Assembly (NCBI GenBank): GCA_015179025.1
Contig: WHUX01000144.1
Location: 1-64,000, forward strand
Reading direction: 5' to 3'
Source of the DNA: Terfezia claveryi
Taxonomy: Eukaryota > Ascomycota > Pezizomycetes > Pezizales > Pezizaceae
DNA length: 64,000 bases
The notes under the pieces: generated by a model
The model's input: only the letters and a program-made list of their open reading frames with translations
The model's database searches: none
What the model was told of the DNA's origin: nothing
Made by a program: the position numbers and the translations under genes
In this document: positions 47,641 to 59,729 of the stretch, piece by piece
Layout: each line of letters begins with the position of its first letter
How positions within the stretch are numbered: the first letter of the stretch is position 1

Positions 47641-47893
47641 AACATGGGTTTATTATGCACTTCTAGGGCTCATTTTTTTCTTTCTTATAGATTTTTGCTA
47701 CTTCTAGATGGGTGGAAAATAGGAGCCTCCTTGACCTCATATTCAAAGGAAGAGATTTATCATGGAAAGATCATAACTCTATACACCTCTCTTGGATAGG
47801 TTCAGACCACAGCATTATTGTAGGATATATAAAGACAAGCACTCCAAAGACACGCCAGTACACAAGTATCGACTAGAGATGGTGGAGTGATTA

Positions 47894-49719
47894 CCCTTGC
47901 AAGCCTACTAGTGAGCAGCCACCGTCTAGTGCACACCCCTGCAAAACCCCCTGCAACAGCGTCTCCAGCCACAACTCGTGAGATATCATGAGCATAGTGA
48001 TTCTGACTAAATACATATCTATGAAAATGAGTACGCTCTACAACATGGTTACGCTCACATCCCACCAAGATCAACTGAAGACCCAATATTCCCCTTTCCA
48101 ACATGACCTTCCCGAAGACCCACCCCCACCCTCTCAACCACTCGTATAGGCCAGGTACCCAGCGGGTAAGCCTATGATGACTAGAAGGCCATTTTCTGGT
48201 ATCTATATTCATGTTATAACAGCCTCTAGGGCAGCAGCCACCAATATGACCAAAATTTATACAATCTACAACAGCGCTCCAAAATAAACTATTTTCAGAA
48301 TTAACTAACTTACTTTATATATACTAGTCTGAACTCTCCACCTTCCCTTCTGCAACCTGCCCCTCTACAGCATTCTCAATCACTACGGAGAGGTCCCTAA
48401 TCGCTCTAAAAGCTCCAATAGCTCCAATACTGCCTCCCTTCAAGAACTATCCTCCTAACAGCTACTCCCTCTACCTATACACCAAATATTGCACAAATAG
48501 GCCTATAACAACTAGGAGATCTATGCCTAGCATCTACCTCAAGCACTGAAGGTGGAGCGTGCAAAATGGTAACAATGGCCTCAATTCGGGGTACTAATCT
48601 CCCAAATAAGCAAATCCGAGAGCTATTATCCAATTAACCAAATACACCTTATTTATGCCCTCCTAGATCTAGTCTCATTCCTAGATCCGCCTGATCCGAA
48701 CTCTCCTCCAGAGCTTGAAAAATGCCTCGAGAAAGGTGATAAAAGCGGCTATTGGAGCCCAGAATTAGGGGGGGGGTATTGGAGTTCTAGAGCTACTAGT
48801 ATTAGAGACCCCTACGAGAGTGCTAAAGCATTACCAATACCAACGCAGTAGTCTCGAACCCGACCAACGCAGAACAGTTGGTAGAGCACTGAGTTAAATG
48901 CTCGTATATAGGTTGGCACTAGGCTGGACACTAGGTTGGACGCTAGATTGGGCGCTGCCTATATAGTCCGGTTGGAACAAGGACGCTATAGTGGATACTA
49001 GCTAGATAGTAGGTCAGGCACACCAGGCTGACGTTAGACTAATGCTCGATTAATCAGACTATGCTCGCCTACTGGCGGGTACTTAGATATTGGGAAATAT
49101 CGATGATGGGGAACAAATGGTTGAAATGAGGGGGTTGCAACAACCTTAGAAACCCCCCAATTACAAGCAACCCATGAAGGCCAAAGAGGGGGTATTGGAG
49201 CTTTTAGAGCTATTGGAGGCCTCTCCATAGTAATTGAGAATGCTGCGGAGTAGTGGTTATAGAAAGGGGAAAGGTTAGGGTCCAGGATAGCATAGAAAGA
49301 GCAAATTTAGTAAATTCTTAAAATAGCTCGTTTTGGGTTTTTTTTGATTGCATACCATTCCATCATATTCAAGGCTGCTGCCCTAGAGGCTGTTTTGAAA
49401 TGAATATAGATACCAGGAAATAACCTTCTAGTCGTCATTGGCTCACCCGCTGGGTACCTGGCCTATACGGGTGGTTGAGGGGGTGGGGGTAGGTCTTCGG
49501 GGAGGCTATATTGGAAGGGGGGGATATTGGGTCTTCACTTGATTTTGGTGGGATATGAGCATAACCATATTGTAGAGCGTACTCGTTTCTATGGATATGC
49601 ATTTAGCCAGAATCACTAGGCTCCTGATATATCATGAGTTGTGGCTGGAGACGCTGTTGCAGGGGTTTTTGCAGGGGTGTGCACTAGACGGTGGCTGCTC
49701 ACTAGTAGGCTTGCAAGGG
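47894..49719. mobile_element. TA-flanked TIR element (1826 bp) inside LINE-1
   Basis: Ends CCCTTGCAAGCCTACTAG and its inverse, flanked by TA (47892-47893, 49720-49721). Inverted arms match over about 350 bp (47894-48242 with 49370-49719) and again near 48330-48440 with 49190-49285. Removing it restores the LINE reading frame (SDY joined to TEKD). No transposase frame, so non-autonomous. Its termini differ from the element at 11517-13355. Confidence 0.9.
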
Positions 49720-51818
49720 TATACCGAGAAGGATATAGCATTCAAACCTAGCCACTTCGGGGAAGCATACCAAGTTCTTTATGATCTAGTTCAAGACCAC
49801 CTCATCTACAAAAGTGCCTCCCAACAAAGTAAGAAATGGTGGAATAAGGAGGTAGAGGCACAACTTGAAACAACATAGAGAGCTAGTAGAGAAGGTGGGG
49901 AAAAATATAAGGAGGAAAGCAAAAGGCTCAAGAAGGTCATCAAGAAAAAGAAAAAGGCATGCTGGCAAAAGTTCCTAGAGGAACAAGGCCAACACCACCC
50001 ATAGGATATAGCAAGGATAGCCAGAGACCCATTCAAGTGTATACCAATCATGGGAGACCTCATTGACAAGGACGGAACAGTGATGACAACAAATCAAAGT
50101 AAAGTTCAGGCTTTCCAGAAACACTATCTAGTAACAAGAGACTGGTCACCTCATCCTCAGCCTAGATCCCCGGTGATCGTCGAGTCCCCTGTGATCGTCG
50201 AGTCCCCTATAGGATACCAAGCAGCAGAGGAGTCCACTATTACAAAGGTAAGGAAGGCACTGGGAAAAACATCGAACAGCTCAGTACCAGGACCGGATCT
50301 CATTTCCTACCGGCTTATCAAGCTCATTAAAGATACCCAGCTAGGTATAGCCCTTATCAACGATCTATCTAGAGTGGCAGAAGGCAACGTAGCAGCACCT
50401 TTAGCATGGAGGAACCTCTCTATGGTAATGATACCCAAACCGGGAAAGGACCACTCCCAAGTCAAAGGATGGAGGCCAATAGTGCTGTTGAACACAGTGG
50501 GCAAATTGCCAGAGAAGTTAATAGCCGACGAGCTCCAACACCAAACAAAGCTATTCCACCCTCTACAATAGAACTTTGGAAACCTCATCCCCAACTCCTC
50601 GAACCTATGCAACGTCTGGAATACCAAGCACTACGGAAAATTACAGGAGGGTTTCACGGCAGCAACCATCAGGTCCTAGGGTATATTGCCAATATAGAGC
50701 CTCTACAGAACAAGTTGGACGACATGAGACGCACATGGGCAGCCAGGGCTATCAGGACAGGGGATAAACAGATCAGAGCGTACGTCATAGAGGACACATC
50801 CTGGCACCAGAGCAATGATTTACATCATGCAAGAACACCCATCTCTGAGGCCTTTTTTCTGAATGGCGCAACCATAGAAGAGCTCTCATGGGGCGACAGG
50901 GAAGACGTAACCCCCTTCCCATTAAACCATAAAATAATCATGGACCCCAAGTCGAAATCATCCAAAAACCTAATCCCCTGGGCAACGGGAATAGGAGCCA
51001 TCCTAGAGGAAGGCTGGAGGACTTGCTACACTGACGGCACCAGACGGAAAGGAGTAATAGCGAGTGGAGTCTACAGCGAGGACCGGACAGGAGGCTCCCC
51101 CGAGAACTACGGAGGCTTCCTAGGACACTATGCCACAGTGGCAGATGGCGAACTTTTCGCAATGCAACTAGCACTAGGCACAGAGGAAGCCGACATGTTG
51201 ACAATTCTCTCAGACTCGCAAGCAGCAATCCAAGTGGTCTGCAACATGAGCACCGGCCTCCCCCCCCGATCCGGCATCGAGAAAGAGATCAAGAGCAAAC
51301 TGGTAAAGAACCCACACAGGGACCTCCAAATAGCATGGGTCAGAGGCCACTTGGGTATCCCGGGTAATGAAAAGGCGGATCAGACCGCATGCTTTAACTC
51401 TCACCAAGGGGAATTCACCGGCAACGCGTGCACTGCAACGGAAGGGGGCCTACGCGCATCCTCTAAGGCCATACGAAAGGATGCAAGGACGAAAGCAGGA
51501 TATGGAACGAGAAGAGTAGAATGGGACCGCCAGGCACTCTCAGCCTATACATGGCTACGAACAAACAGAGGTCCACAGAAGAGCTGGCTCCACCACATCG
51601 GCAAAGCAGAGTCAGCAGAATGCCCATGTGGACACCCCTCTGAGACTGGAGAGCACATCGTCTTCAAGTGCCCACGCTTTGATCGACCCCGGAGAGTCCT
51701 GTTGGGGGAGAAGAGCAGTTGGAAGGAACTCGACAAACCGGAATGGAGAAAGGAGGAGGAGGAAACATATGAGGCCACGGAGGCCTTTTTCGGGCTATTA
51801 TTCCGAGAGCTCACCTAG
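49720..51818 (+). pseudogene. LINE-1 RT N-terminus and RNase H / C-terminal domain
   Basis: The first part (49720-50571) shows the linker and RT fingers (KALGKTSNSSVPGPDLISY, WRNLSMVMIPKPGKD, KGWRPIVLLNTVGK). After a deletion at about 50571-50575 the frame shifts and runs to TAG at 51816-51818: ELWKP, MQRLEYQAL, RNase H with CYTDGTRR, ADGELFAMQLAL, ILSDSQAA and WVRGHLGIPGNEKAD, then a CPCGHPSETGEH...C zinc-like motif. A TAG also occurs at 49876. Confidence 0.9.
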
Positions 51819-51902
51819 TACACCATCATTATTCACGAGTCCCTTCTGTTATTAGCCCATATTTATTAGTCCCGTCCATTTCAATCGGGGGCAGGCACAG
51901 TT

Positions 51903-51942
<40 letters not shown>

Positions 51943-52261
51943 GAATTCCCTTTGATTCAGTTCCAGTCCATCTCTTTTCCGCAAATCTTTCAGTTCTTCA
52001 GGTCCAGTTTGGGGGGTTGAGGCTCAGTCAGGCCTTCGGGTCATCGGCCAGTCCGTTAATGACAGCATGGGGCCTCACTCCGGGTTTTGCTAGTTCCAGT
52101 TGTGTACTTAGTCTGCGTGGGTCTGGCAGATTAACTTGCCTCTCCCTTGAATCCACCGGGTTTCCGTGTGGCTCCTCATAGCCCCCCTAACGGGGCTGCA
52201 TAGGAGTACCAAGTATTTAAAAAAAAAAAAAAAAAAATTGCTACTTCTAAGCCTCTTATTA

Positions 52262-54359
52262 TATGGCTCATTTATATAGGCCACACTCTCAACAAGGCAG
52301 CCGAACTATACACTACACGAACATCTTGCGACCGGAGGATTTCTCGGGAAACAAGGACAGGTACCATGGCACTAAGGAAGCTTCCTACACCCCCAGCCAT
52401 CCAGCTATTCTCATACGTCGATGATGTCAACCCCCTAATCATAAGCAAATTCAGTACCAGAGGGCATAACCAACTAGTCCAGCGAGTTAATACAGTCCTC
52501 GAGGAGATAGCAGGACAAGACGAACTACAATGGGACCCGAGCAAAGAGTCCAGACTAGATTTCCACAACAAGGACAAGATCAAGTACTGCAGAACCCTAG
52601 GGATTACTATAGCCCAGAACTTTTCATGGAAAAGGCATATAGAGCAACGGACATCTAAGGCAGTAAGTGTACTCCAAGTATTAACCAGCTTAGGGACTCA
52701 AAATGGGGGTATGAGCCCATCAGCACTCAGGGCCCTATACACTGGGTGTGTACGAAGCATCTTCTTATGGGGAGCAGAACTTTGGAAGCCACAACCCCGT
52801 CTCCTCGAGCCCATGCAACGTCTAGAGTACAAAGCCTTACGGAGGATTACGGGAGGAAACCACGGATTCAGTCACCACGCCCTAGGCTGGATAGCTAATG
52901 TCGAACCCCTGCAAGACAAAATAGATGACATGAGACGTACATGGTCAGCTAGAGCAATCAGGACAGGTGACAGACAGATAAGGACCTATATTGAGGAAGA
53001 TACCTCATGGCATCTCGGCAACAACTTGCACGACACGAGAACTCCCATCTCCGAGGCCTTTTTCCTAAATGGAGCCAACTTGGAAGAGTTATCATGGGGC
53101 GATAGGGAGGACACAACGCCATTCCCCCTGATTCACAAAGTAATTGCAGAACCCAAGTCCGAGTCGTCCAAACACCTAGGCTCTTGGGCAGCAGGTATAG
53201 GATCTATCTTAGAGGAAGGATGGAGGGTCTGCTACACTGACGGCACGGGACGAAAAGGAGCAGTAGCAAGTGGAATCCATAGCGAAGACCGGACAGGAGG
53301 TACCTCGGAAGACTATGGCGGCTTTCTAGGAGACCAAGCTACAGTAGCGGATGGCGAATTGTTCGCAATGCAACTGGCTTTATGCAAGGAATACTCAGAC
53401 ATGCTGGCAATCCTATCGGACTCTCGGCAGCAATTCGCGCAGTTTACAACATGAGCCTAGGCTCTCCCCCTAGGTCCAGTATCGAGAAAGGAATTAAAGC
53501 TTGCCTGACCACTAACCCACATCGAGACCTCCAGCTATCATGGGTCAGGGGCCATCTAGGCATTTTAGGGAATGAGAAAGCGGACCGGATTGCGAATTTC
53601 CAGTCTCATTTCGGAGAGTTCACAGGCAAAAAGCGTACAGTAACAGAAGGAGGTCTCCGCGCATCCTCCAAAGCCATACGGAAAGAGGCGAGAACGAAAG
53701 TAGGATATGGAGCTAGAAGGGTAGAATGGGACCGCCAGGCCCTATCAGCCTACACGTGGCTACGGGCGAACAGAGGCTCACAAAAGAGCTGGCTCCATCA
53801 CATCGGCAAAGCGGAGTCAGCAGAGTGCGTATGCGGACACCCCACCGAGACGGGAGAGCACATTGTCTTCAAGTGCCCACGCTTCGACCGGTTCCGGAGG
53901 GCCCTGTTGGGGGAGAGGAGCAGTTGGGAGGAGCTCGACAAACCAAAATGGAGAAAGGAGGAAGAGGAGACATATGAGGCCACGGAGGCCTTCTTCGGGT
54001 TATTATTCCGTGAGCTCACTTAGAGGGGGAGTTGTCAACTTTCACGAGTTCCCTTTGTCTTAGTTCAGTTTCAGTTATTACGAGTTCCCTTTATTCTCAG
54101 TTCACCAGTTCATCTCTTCCCCTCGTCTCCTACAGTTCCTTAGTGGCAGGTTCGAGGCTCAGTCAGGCCTCGGGTCATCGGCTAAGTCCGTTAGTGACAG
54201 CATGGGGCCCCGTCTTGGTTCGTGTATTTAGTTTGCGTGGGTCTGGCAGATTAACTTGCCTCTCCCTTGAATCCACCGGGTTTCCGCGTGGCTCCTCATA
54301 GCCCCCCTAACGGGGCTGCATAGGAGTACCAAGTATAAAAATAAAAAATAAAATAAAAT
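52262..54359 (+). mobile_element. Tad1-like LINE copy 2, 5' truncated
   Basis: Bounded by the 13-bp duplication AAGCCTCTTATTA (52249-52261, 54360-54372) and ending in an A-rich AAATAAAATA tail. The left duplication starts at the last base of the LINE-1 duplication, so copy 2 landed immediately beside copy 1. 3' UTR and protein are close relatives of copy 1. Confidence 0.9.
52264..54023 (+). pseudogene. LINE-2 RT C-terminal half, RNase H and C-terminal domain
   Basis: Contains the RT catalytic box FSYVDDVNPL (about 52411-52440), thumb region (WKRHIEQRTSKAVSVL; RSIFLWGAELWKP) and RNase H (CYTDGTGRKG, ADGELFAMQLAL, ILSDS), then a frame change at about 53425-53440 into RAVYNM...WVRGHLGILGNEKADR and the CVCGHPTETGEH motif, ending at 54023. 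It preserves the RT section that LINE-1 has lost. Confidence 0.9.
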
Positions 54360-54372
54360 AAGCCTCTTATTA

Positions 54373-56584
54373 AGCTTTTCGAGATATAATCAGGGGCTAC
54401 ATAAGAAAGTACATGATACATTACAGGTTCACTCGCACAGGCTGACAGAACACGCATTGTGAACCTCAATAAGCTAGATGGGTGGCAGAGAAGCGAACTG
54501 GATATTGCAAGAGCAATATGGGAGTGAATTGGAACTTTCAAGGGTAATCTAGAAAGTATTGGTGAATGGATATTGAATAAGAGTTATATTTGCATGCAGA
54601 ACACGCACTGTATTGCAATATGGCAATTGTATTTGCATAAGTATATATACTCCACGGCTTCGTAAAGTTTTGATGCATCCTTGGCATACCAAAATGGTAC
54701 TAGTAGTATATGTTATACTATAGAAGATGCAAGGATGATAAGGGAAGGAAAAACCTAAGCCCAGTCAAACTTCAGGCACTCTGCGGCCACGCCAGCTTGT
54801 ATAAAGAAAGTCATTCCAAGTACCAAACATAATCCAAAGAAAACTACACAACTGTCTGTACAACAGCACATGTGCCTTTATCATAGGTGAAATCTTATCT
54901 GATTCTATCTTCCATCAGGACAGAACTGTAATCTTTTCAGAAGTGTCAATGTGTGTAACTATCCTCGTGGAGGGGTAGCGTAACAATATACTAACACAAG
55001 TGTTGCCTGGTTACCCCTTGGTCAGAGACTAGCGTATGCTGCGGGCAAATGGTGTATATGTCAAGAAGAAAAAAAATTACACATGTGTGGTCCTAACAAA
55101 TATATGGGTATATACTTGATAGCAGCGAATGGTACAATAGGCAGCGCAGTAGCTTATGCGGGTCGAAGCACAATATATAAAGCGGAGTTCACTATGTAGA
55201 TGGTAACAGTGGACGATGCGGTTGAAGGCTAGCCTTGATTAGAGGGAAAAAATACATTCTATATAAACGAGGTTTGAGGGTAATCCTGGACAGGGGGTGA
55301 ATAATTAGCCTATGAGAGCGCTAGAAATGAAATAAGCGGATATAACAATAGCGACAACAACATAAGCTGACATTGGATAAGGAGCGCAATCATAATACCC
55401 GGAATAACCTGGAACAAGATAAATAGTTAAACCCTATCTAGCAAGTTCAGGGTAAGCCACCTGGGAATGCAAAAATGAAATTCCTCCGGAGGTCAGATCA
55501 TGGGTTACCCTCCCCGGAATGCGAATAACCAAATGTCATAATTTAGTGAGGGTACATGGGAAGATGCAATACATGAGTGCCAACGAACCTGAATTGTACT
55601 AAATAATAAAATATCACCATGCTTACTTATCAGTAAGAACGAACATGAATGGTACTTAGTAATGAAATATCACCATGCTCCTCAAAGGTCTGCTTCCAAG
55701 TGTTGCATAGTTTCTCCAGTTCCGCTTCCAAGCCCGCTTCCAAGTCCAATTGCGACTGTGCATCTCGTTCGATAGGAGTATTCAAGCAGCAATGTGATGG
55801 ATTTCAGCGGCTGCTACAATAAAATCGGATTTAATACAGCTGCATTGTCAGGTTTCGCATTTCTCCTTGCATTTGCAGGAATTCTGGCATAAATGTAAGT
55901 CTAGGTGGAAAATAAATACAGAGTGCGGAAGACATACTTCAGGATATAAACTAGGTGCAGTATTCACGAAGTGTGATATATTGCAGCGCAATACCGGGCC
56001 ATGCACACTCAGAAGTAGAAATATTAAATCCATTTTGAATTCGAATATTAGGTGCATCTAATAAGTCTAGAAGGTGTAGTGGCTCACGGGTTAGATAGTG
56101 TCGATCCAATAAGCCATATGTAGTTAATAAAGTATGGTCGGTAGGATGAAGTTTTCGCAAAACAAGTCAATGGAGTCGTCGGTCATCTATACCATGTCTA
56201 TCTTGTCACCGAACAAGGAGTAATGAGTATTCAAAAAAAAAAAAAAAAGTCTATCCTGTCGAGGGATACGTACACTAACAATATCACTGATAGCAAAAAC
56301 CTCAATTTTATGTTGTTGTTCACCATATTTTGGCGAGCTTTAGTAGTATTTTTTTTGAACGCGTTGGAGTAGGTCTTCACAGTTCCGTCAGTCTTCGCAG
56401 CTCGGTCGGTCCTCACAGTCCAGTAGAGCAGGTGAAGCTTCTCGATCCGACTCTTGATTTCCATCTGAAGGTTTTAATAATAGAGGAGACTTAGAAGCTG
56501 GATGTGATGCAGTTCAAACTGTCATTGAGTGGCGAGCCCACCTTAACTGAACACCATACTTGTATTGGGACAATTCCTGGGGAG
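54373..56584. other. Unassigned, probably host intergenic sequence
   Basis: No supported gene. A segment of about 52 bp is duplicated at about 55584-55684, recognisable by CATGAATGGTACTTAGTAAT and ATCACCATGCT. A 15-A run is at 56233-56247. Short ORFs around 55850-56060 exist on both strands and show no family pattern. Confidence 0.5.
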
Positions 56585-57156
56585 TAGGCCTGGGCACGAG
56601 CCGGCTCGAGCCGACTCGTGGTTTTACAAAGGAGCTCGAGCCGGCTCGCGAGAATTGCAAGAGTAAATAGATAACTGCGTACGCTACATATCTGTATAGG
56701 TCATGGAAAAAATCAAAGACGCAGAAATATGGAAGATACAGATATAAACAGACGTGGAAATGGACAGAATCAATTTCAACCTTCATCGTCCACCTAAAGT
56801 CAGCTGCGAAATCGGACGATACATAGGACTGCAATATTGTCGTAACCGAGCAAATGGTAGGTTTCAACCATAGCGAGATACAGCGGTGATTTCATCAATT
56901 TGTGCGGTTTCCTCCTCTTGTGTTTGTAGGCGTGTTTAGTTATGTCGGAAATGGAGCGATTATAGTTGTAAATTTTGAAGGGAGGAAATGAACTCCAGGA
57001 GGTTGTGTTATTGAGAAAAAAAAAAAAAGAGGAAAGGGTGGAACTGCAACGCATTTTGAAGATTTCCACTCACCGGGTACCTTCGGTATTTCGCGGTTAC
57101 AACGACCTCCGGGCTCGAGCCTGTGTAACCTTGGGCTCGGCTCGTGCCCAGGCGTA
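56585..57156. mobile_element. hAT-type MITE
   Basis: Terminal inverted repeats TAGGCCTGGGCACGAGCC and, inverted at the right end, TACGCCTGGGCACGAGCC, with an 8-bp target duplication CTGGGGAG (56577-56584, 57157-57164). The 8-bp duplication and TIR are typical of hAT elements. Further GGCTCGAGCC repeats follow inside both ends. 572 bp, no transposase. Confidence 0.9.
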
Positions 57157-57803
57157 CTGGGGAGGACAGCCCACGCAGGCTGTCCTGCCCCGGAACTGTC
57201 CCATTCGCGAATCAGCCGATTCTCGGGCAGGACAGAACACTAGTAAGTCTTTATCTGGTGAGTGTTTGCGTTATCTATAGAATTTCCAGTAGAAGACCAT
57301 TACCAAGCATCTATATCCATTCCAGGTCAGCGCTGAACGGGGAGCATGCAAATGGGAAAACAGGATATCCCCAACTAGACGCACCTACCAACTAACAGGG
57401 ATAAATTTTAGCAGTCTCCGAAGAATGCATAAAAGGGGGCGAGTGAAAGCAGGTTAAGCTCGTATTAATCGGCTGTGGGTTGCGTAAGTGGAGGTACTAG
57501 CATGACAAGCAGAGTTACCGGGTTTGAGTTGCGTGTGTTGCTAATATGAAGGCTGCTGCTGAGGACCAAACACCGTGGGAGAATCCTATCAACGAATTCT
57601 GAGGTAGTTCTGAGTTCTGAGTTCTGAGTTGAGGCCTTTTGCTATCCCTGACGTGATACGGAAGTTGATGCTACTGTGCTTGTATAATATCACGTATTCG
57701 GCAGGTGCTCATTATGGTCCATGATGTACAATTCATCCTCGGCGCACCAGTGGTACGAGACCACACCACATTACCTAGTCGGGGGCTGAGGAATTAGCTT
57801 TCA
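57157..57803. other. Unassigned spacer
   Basis: No gene supported. Contains the hAT target duplication and a short GTTCTGA tandem run (about 57608-57634). Confidence 0.4.
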
Positions 57804-58103
57804 ATGGATTCTACGAGAATCCCACAAAGCCTCCTCTACCCACGTTCAACACAGACCTCAACTCCCTCCTCATCCACCCTCTTAAGCATCGTCACCACCA
57901 TAAAGGGACCTCTAACTCCAATATACCCTCGTCGTCTTAATGGGTCACTTCGGTCGAGGGAGTTGGTAGGCTTCTCCCTAGGGCTCTTCGTCCTCGGAGT
58001 AGCAGCCCTCGAAGAAACAACATGTTTCAGCTACCTAAGCCCAGTTACTCTGCTTCTCATGCTAGTATCCCAACTCTTTTCAGCCGGCATCACTCTGGCT
58101 TGA
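57804..58103 (+). CDS. Hypothetical small membrane-like protein
   Basis: A 99-codon ORF with a Ser/Thr/Arg-rich first half and a hydrophobic C-terminus (FSLGLFVLGVAALEE, then LLLMLVSQLFSAGITLA), suggesting two membrane segments. Third positions are C-rich (CTC, GCC, TCC), unlike the RIP-affected transposons nearby. No family recognised; it may be an exon of a longer gene or a chance ORF. Confidence 0.3.
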   Translation: MDSTRIPQSLLYPRSTQTSTPSSSTLLSIVTTIKGPLTPIYPRRLNGSLRSRELVGFSLGLFVLGVAALEETTCFSYLSPVTLLLMLVSQLFSAGITLA

Positions 58104-59043
58104 GCTGCTGTACCCTTGGTCTCTTTTAAGTATACCAAATTGACTCAAGGATACACGTTGTATATTCCTATGTCAATCAGTGAATTATACCGTAGTGGTG
58201 AGAATACCCCTTACCGCAGCTGGCAACATGATCTCCCCGAAGACCGCCCATTAGGCTGAATATCCCACTAATGAGACATGACAGAAGGTCTTTACCTATC
58301 ATCTATATCCATGTCAAATACAGAATGACAAAAATCGAGGTCTCAAGTGGTACCAACCTCTGCAAAATAAGGATTCTCATTTGATCAACAATATCTTATT
58401 TACCCTCTGTCAATACTGAGTTTATAAAAGAATATATGCTCCCCTCACTACGTACCGACTACGAAACCCTCCATGTTGTTGATTGGGGGGTGGCGTTTGA
58501 GTCGGTTTGACCGAGATCTTGACGGGCTGTGAATTAATTTGAGTGAGGTTTAGCTATATGGCAAATGGAAAGAGATGCATTGCTCTAGGTACTTCCTCGA
58601 ATCCTCACCAATTACTACAACACCCTCAATGTTGACAGTACAGGACGTGCGTGTGGTCGAACTCGACAAACATCTGCTCTTGAAGGTTACCCGTATTTGT
58701 GGGGGACGGCATGGAATTTATCTGGGAAAGGTGGGTTAGTGCTCCTAGTTAAAATTATCCTTGGTTTGCCATATTGCAAGAGACTTCAGTGCCAATTTGA
58801 CATGAATATAGATGCTCGGCAGCGGCCATTCATAGGCATGGCAGATATACGACGAATGAATACTTACTGGTATTCCTTGATGGCTGTATAAACAAACGTC
58901 TAGGGTACCCTTTATTGTGGCCTCTTCCCTCTTGGCCTTCAGAACCATGGGGCATTGATTGGTGGCAATCTGGACCTCATTGGCAATAGCGAGGCAACCA
59001 GACTACAACGAGGCAGTCAGGATTGTCAACCTATGCCTACACG
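58104..59043. other. Unassigned sequence
   Basis: I see no supported gene, repeat or RNA. Short ORFs are present on both strands without recognisable motifs. Confidence 0.4.
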
Positions 59044-59290
59044 CAATCCAACCTCTCCAAAATGTCATGATTCAGACAACTTGATGTTGCTTCAACTCAT
59101 CCATCGACCAGGCCAAGACGCAATCCAAGCGTCTAGGGCCCTGCAAACTGTCATGACTCTGCGTTCCTGAGCTGATCAGACTATTTGCCAACCAAAACCT
59201 AGAAACAATCCAAATATCTAGTGCTCCCGGAAATACCTTAATTCGGACAATTTGATCTTATCTCAGCTATCCGCCAACCAAGCCTGGACG
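59044..59290 (+). repeat. Three diverged tandem units of about 80 bp
   Basis: Units start at about 59044, 59121 and 59206, each with CAATCCAA near the start, and units one and three share CAGACAACTTGAT/CGGACAATTTGAT and a CCA-CCA-GCC-GACG end. Divergence is high, so the duplication is old. Confidence 0.5.
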
Positions 59291-59545
59291 TGCGACCGAG
59301 CCTTCCCTAATGGGAAGTGGGCTTGCAAACATAAACGTGGAGATAAGAGCAGGTGATTATTTCTGTCCCAAAATCCGTCTTGCGGTGTTGACGCTGGGAT
59401 ATAAAGATGCAAACACACTGCTGTCGGGAGGGTCTCGAGAGGCTGCCCAAAAATTGTCCAAAAAAAAGCACGCTCTTGTCAAGGGCCCGGCCGTCTTGAA
59501 GAGCACATCCACTACACCCGAGTTATCCGTAATGCCGCCACTTAT

Positions 59546-59640
59546 ACACGCAAGCACTTTAAGTTCGCAAACGCAAGCACTCTAAGTTCGCACACGGAAA
59601 CACCTTACGTTCGCATATACGCAAGTACGGTTGTCACCGG
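59546..59640 (+). repeat. Short tandem repeats with TAAGTTCGCA core
   Basis: Three units with core GCAAGCACTTTAAGTTCGCA (variants GCAAGCACTCTAAGTTCGCA and GGAAACACCTTACGTTCGCA) at about 59550-59616, followed by CGGTTG-type repeats to 59656. No coding role seen. Confidence 0.6.
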
Positions 59641-59729
59641 TTGCCACCCGGTTGCCAGGACAATTATCCGCAATACCTGTATTTTCTTGCTTATAATTGG
59701 CCGAATAATTATAGAAGAGGAGAAGAAGC

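Larger units (their letters stand above)
47707..52237 (+). mobile_element. Tad1-like LINE copy 1, 5' truncated and internally deleted
   Basis: Flanked by the 12-bp target duplication TTGCTACTTCTA (47695-47706, 52238-52249) and ending in an A tract (52219-52237). It starts in the endonuclease domain (WVENRSLLDLIF, SDHSII), continues after a nested TIR element with RT, then RNase H and a C-terminal Cys/His motif. RT palm sequences are missing between 50571 and 50575. A 36-nt T tract (51905-51940) lies in the 3' UTR. Confidence 0.9.

Noticed and set aside
50406..50571. Alternative ORF start at 50406 reading MEEPLYGNDTQ
   Set aside because: It is the wrong frame of the RT fingers region. The true upstream frame is 50050-50571, and the two are joined only by a deletion near 50571.
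52366..52440. Possible host gene start between the LINEs (MALRKLPTPPAIQ)
   Set aside because: It is the LINE-2 RT frame; the catalytic YVDD follows within 25 codons.
53863..54301. Small ORFs over the LINE-2 3' end
   Set aside because: Shadow frames of the RNase H and C-terminal domain and the 3' UTR.
55848..56061. Overlapping ORFs on both strands around 55.9-56.1 kb as a host exon
   Set aside because: No recognisable motif; a GTAAGT is present but no convincing partner acceptor or coding pattern.
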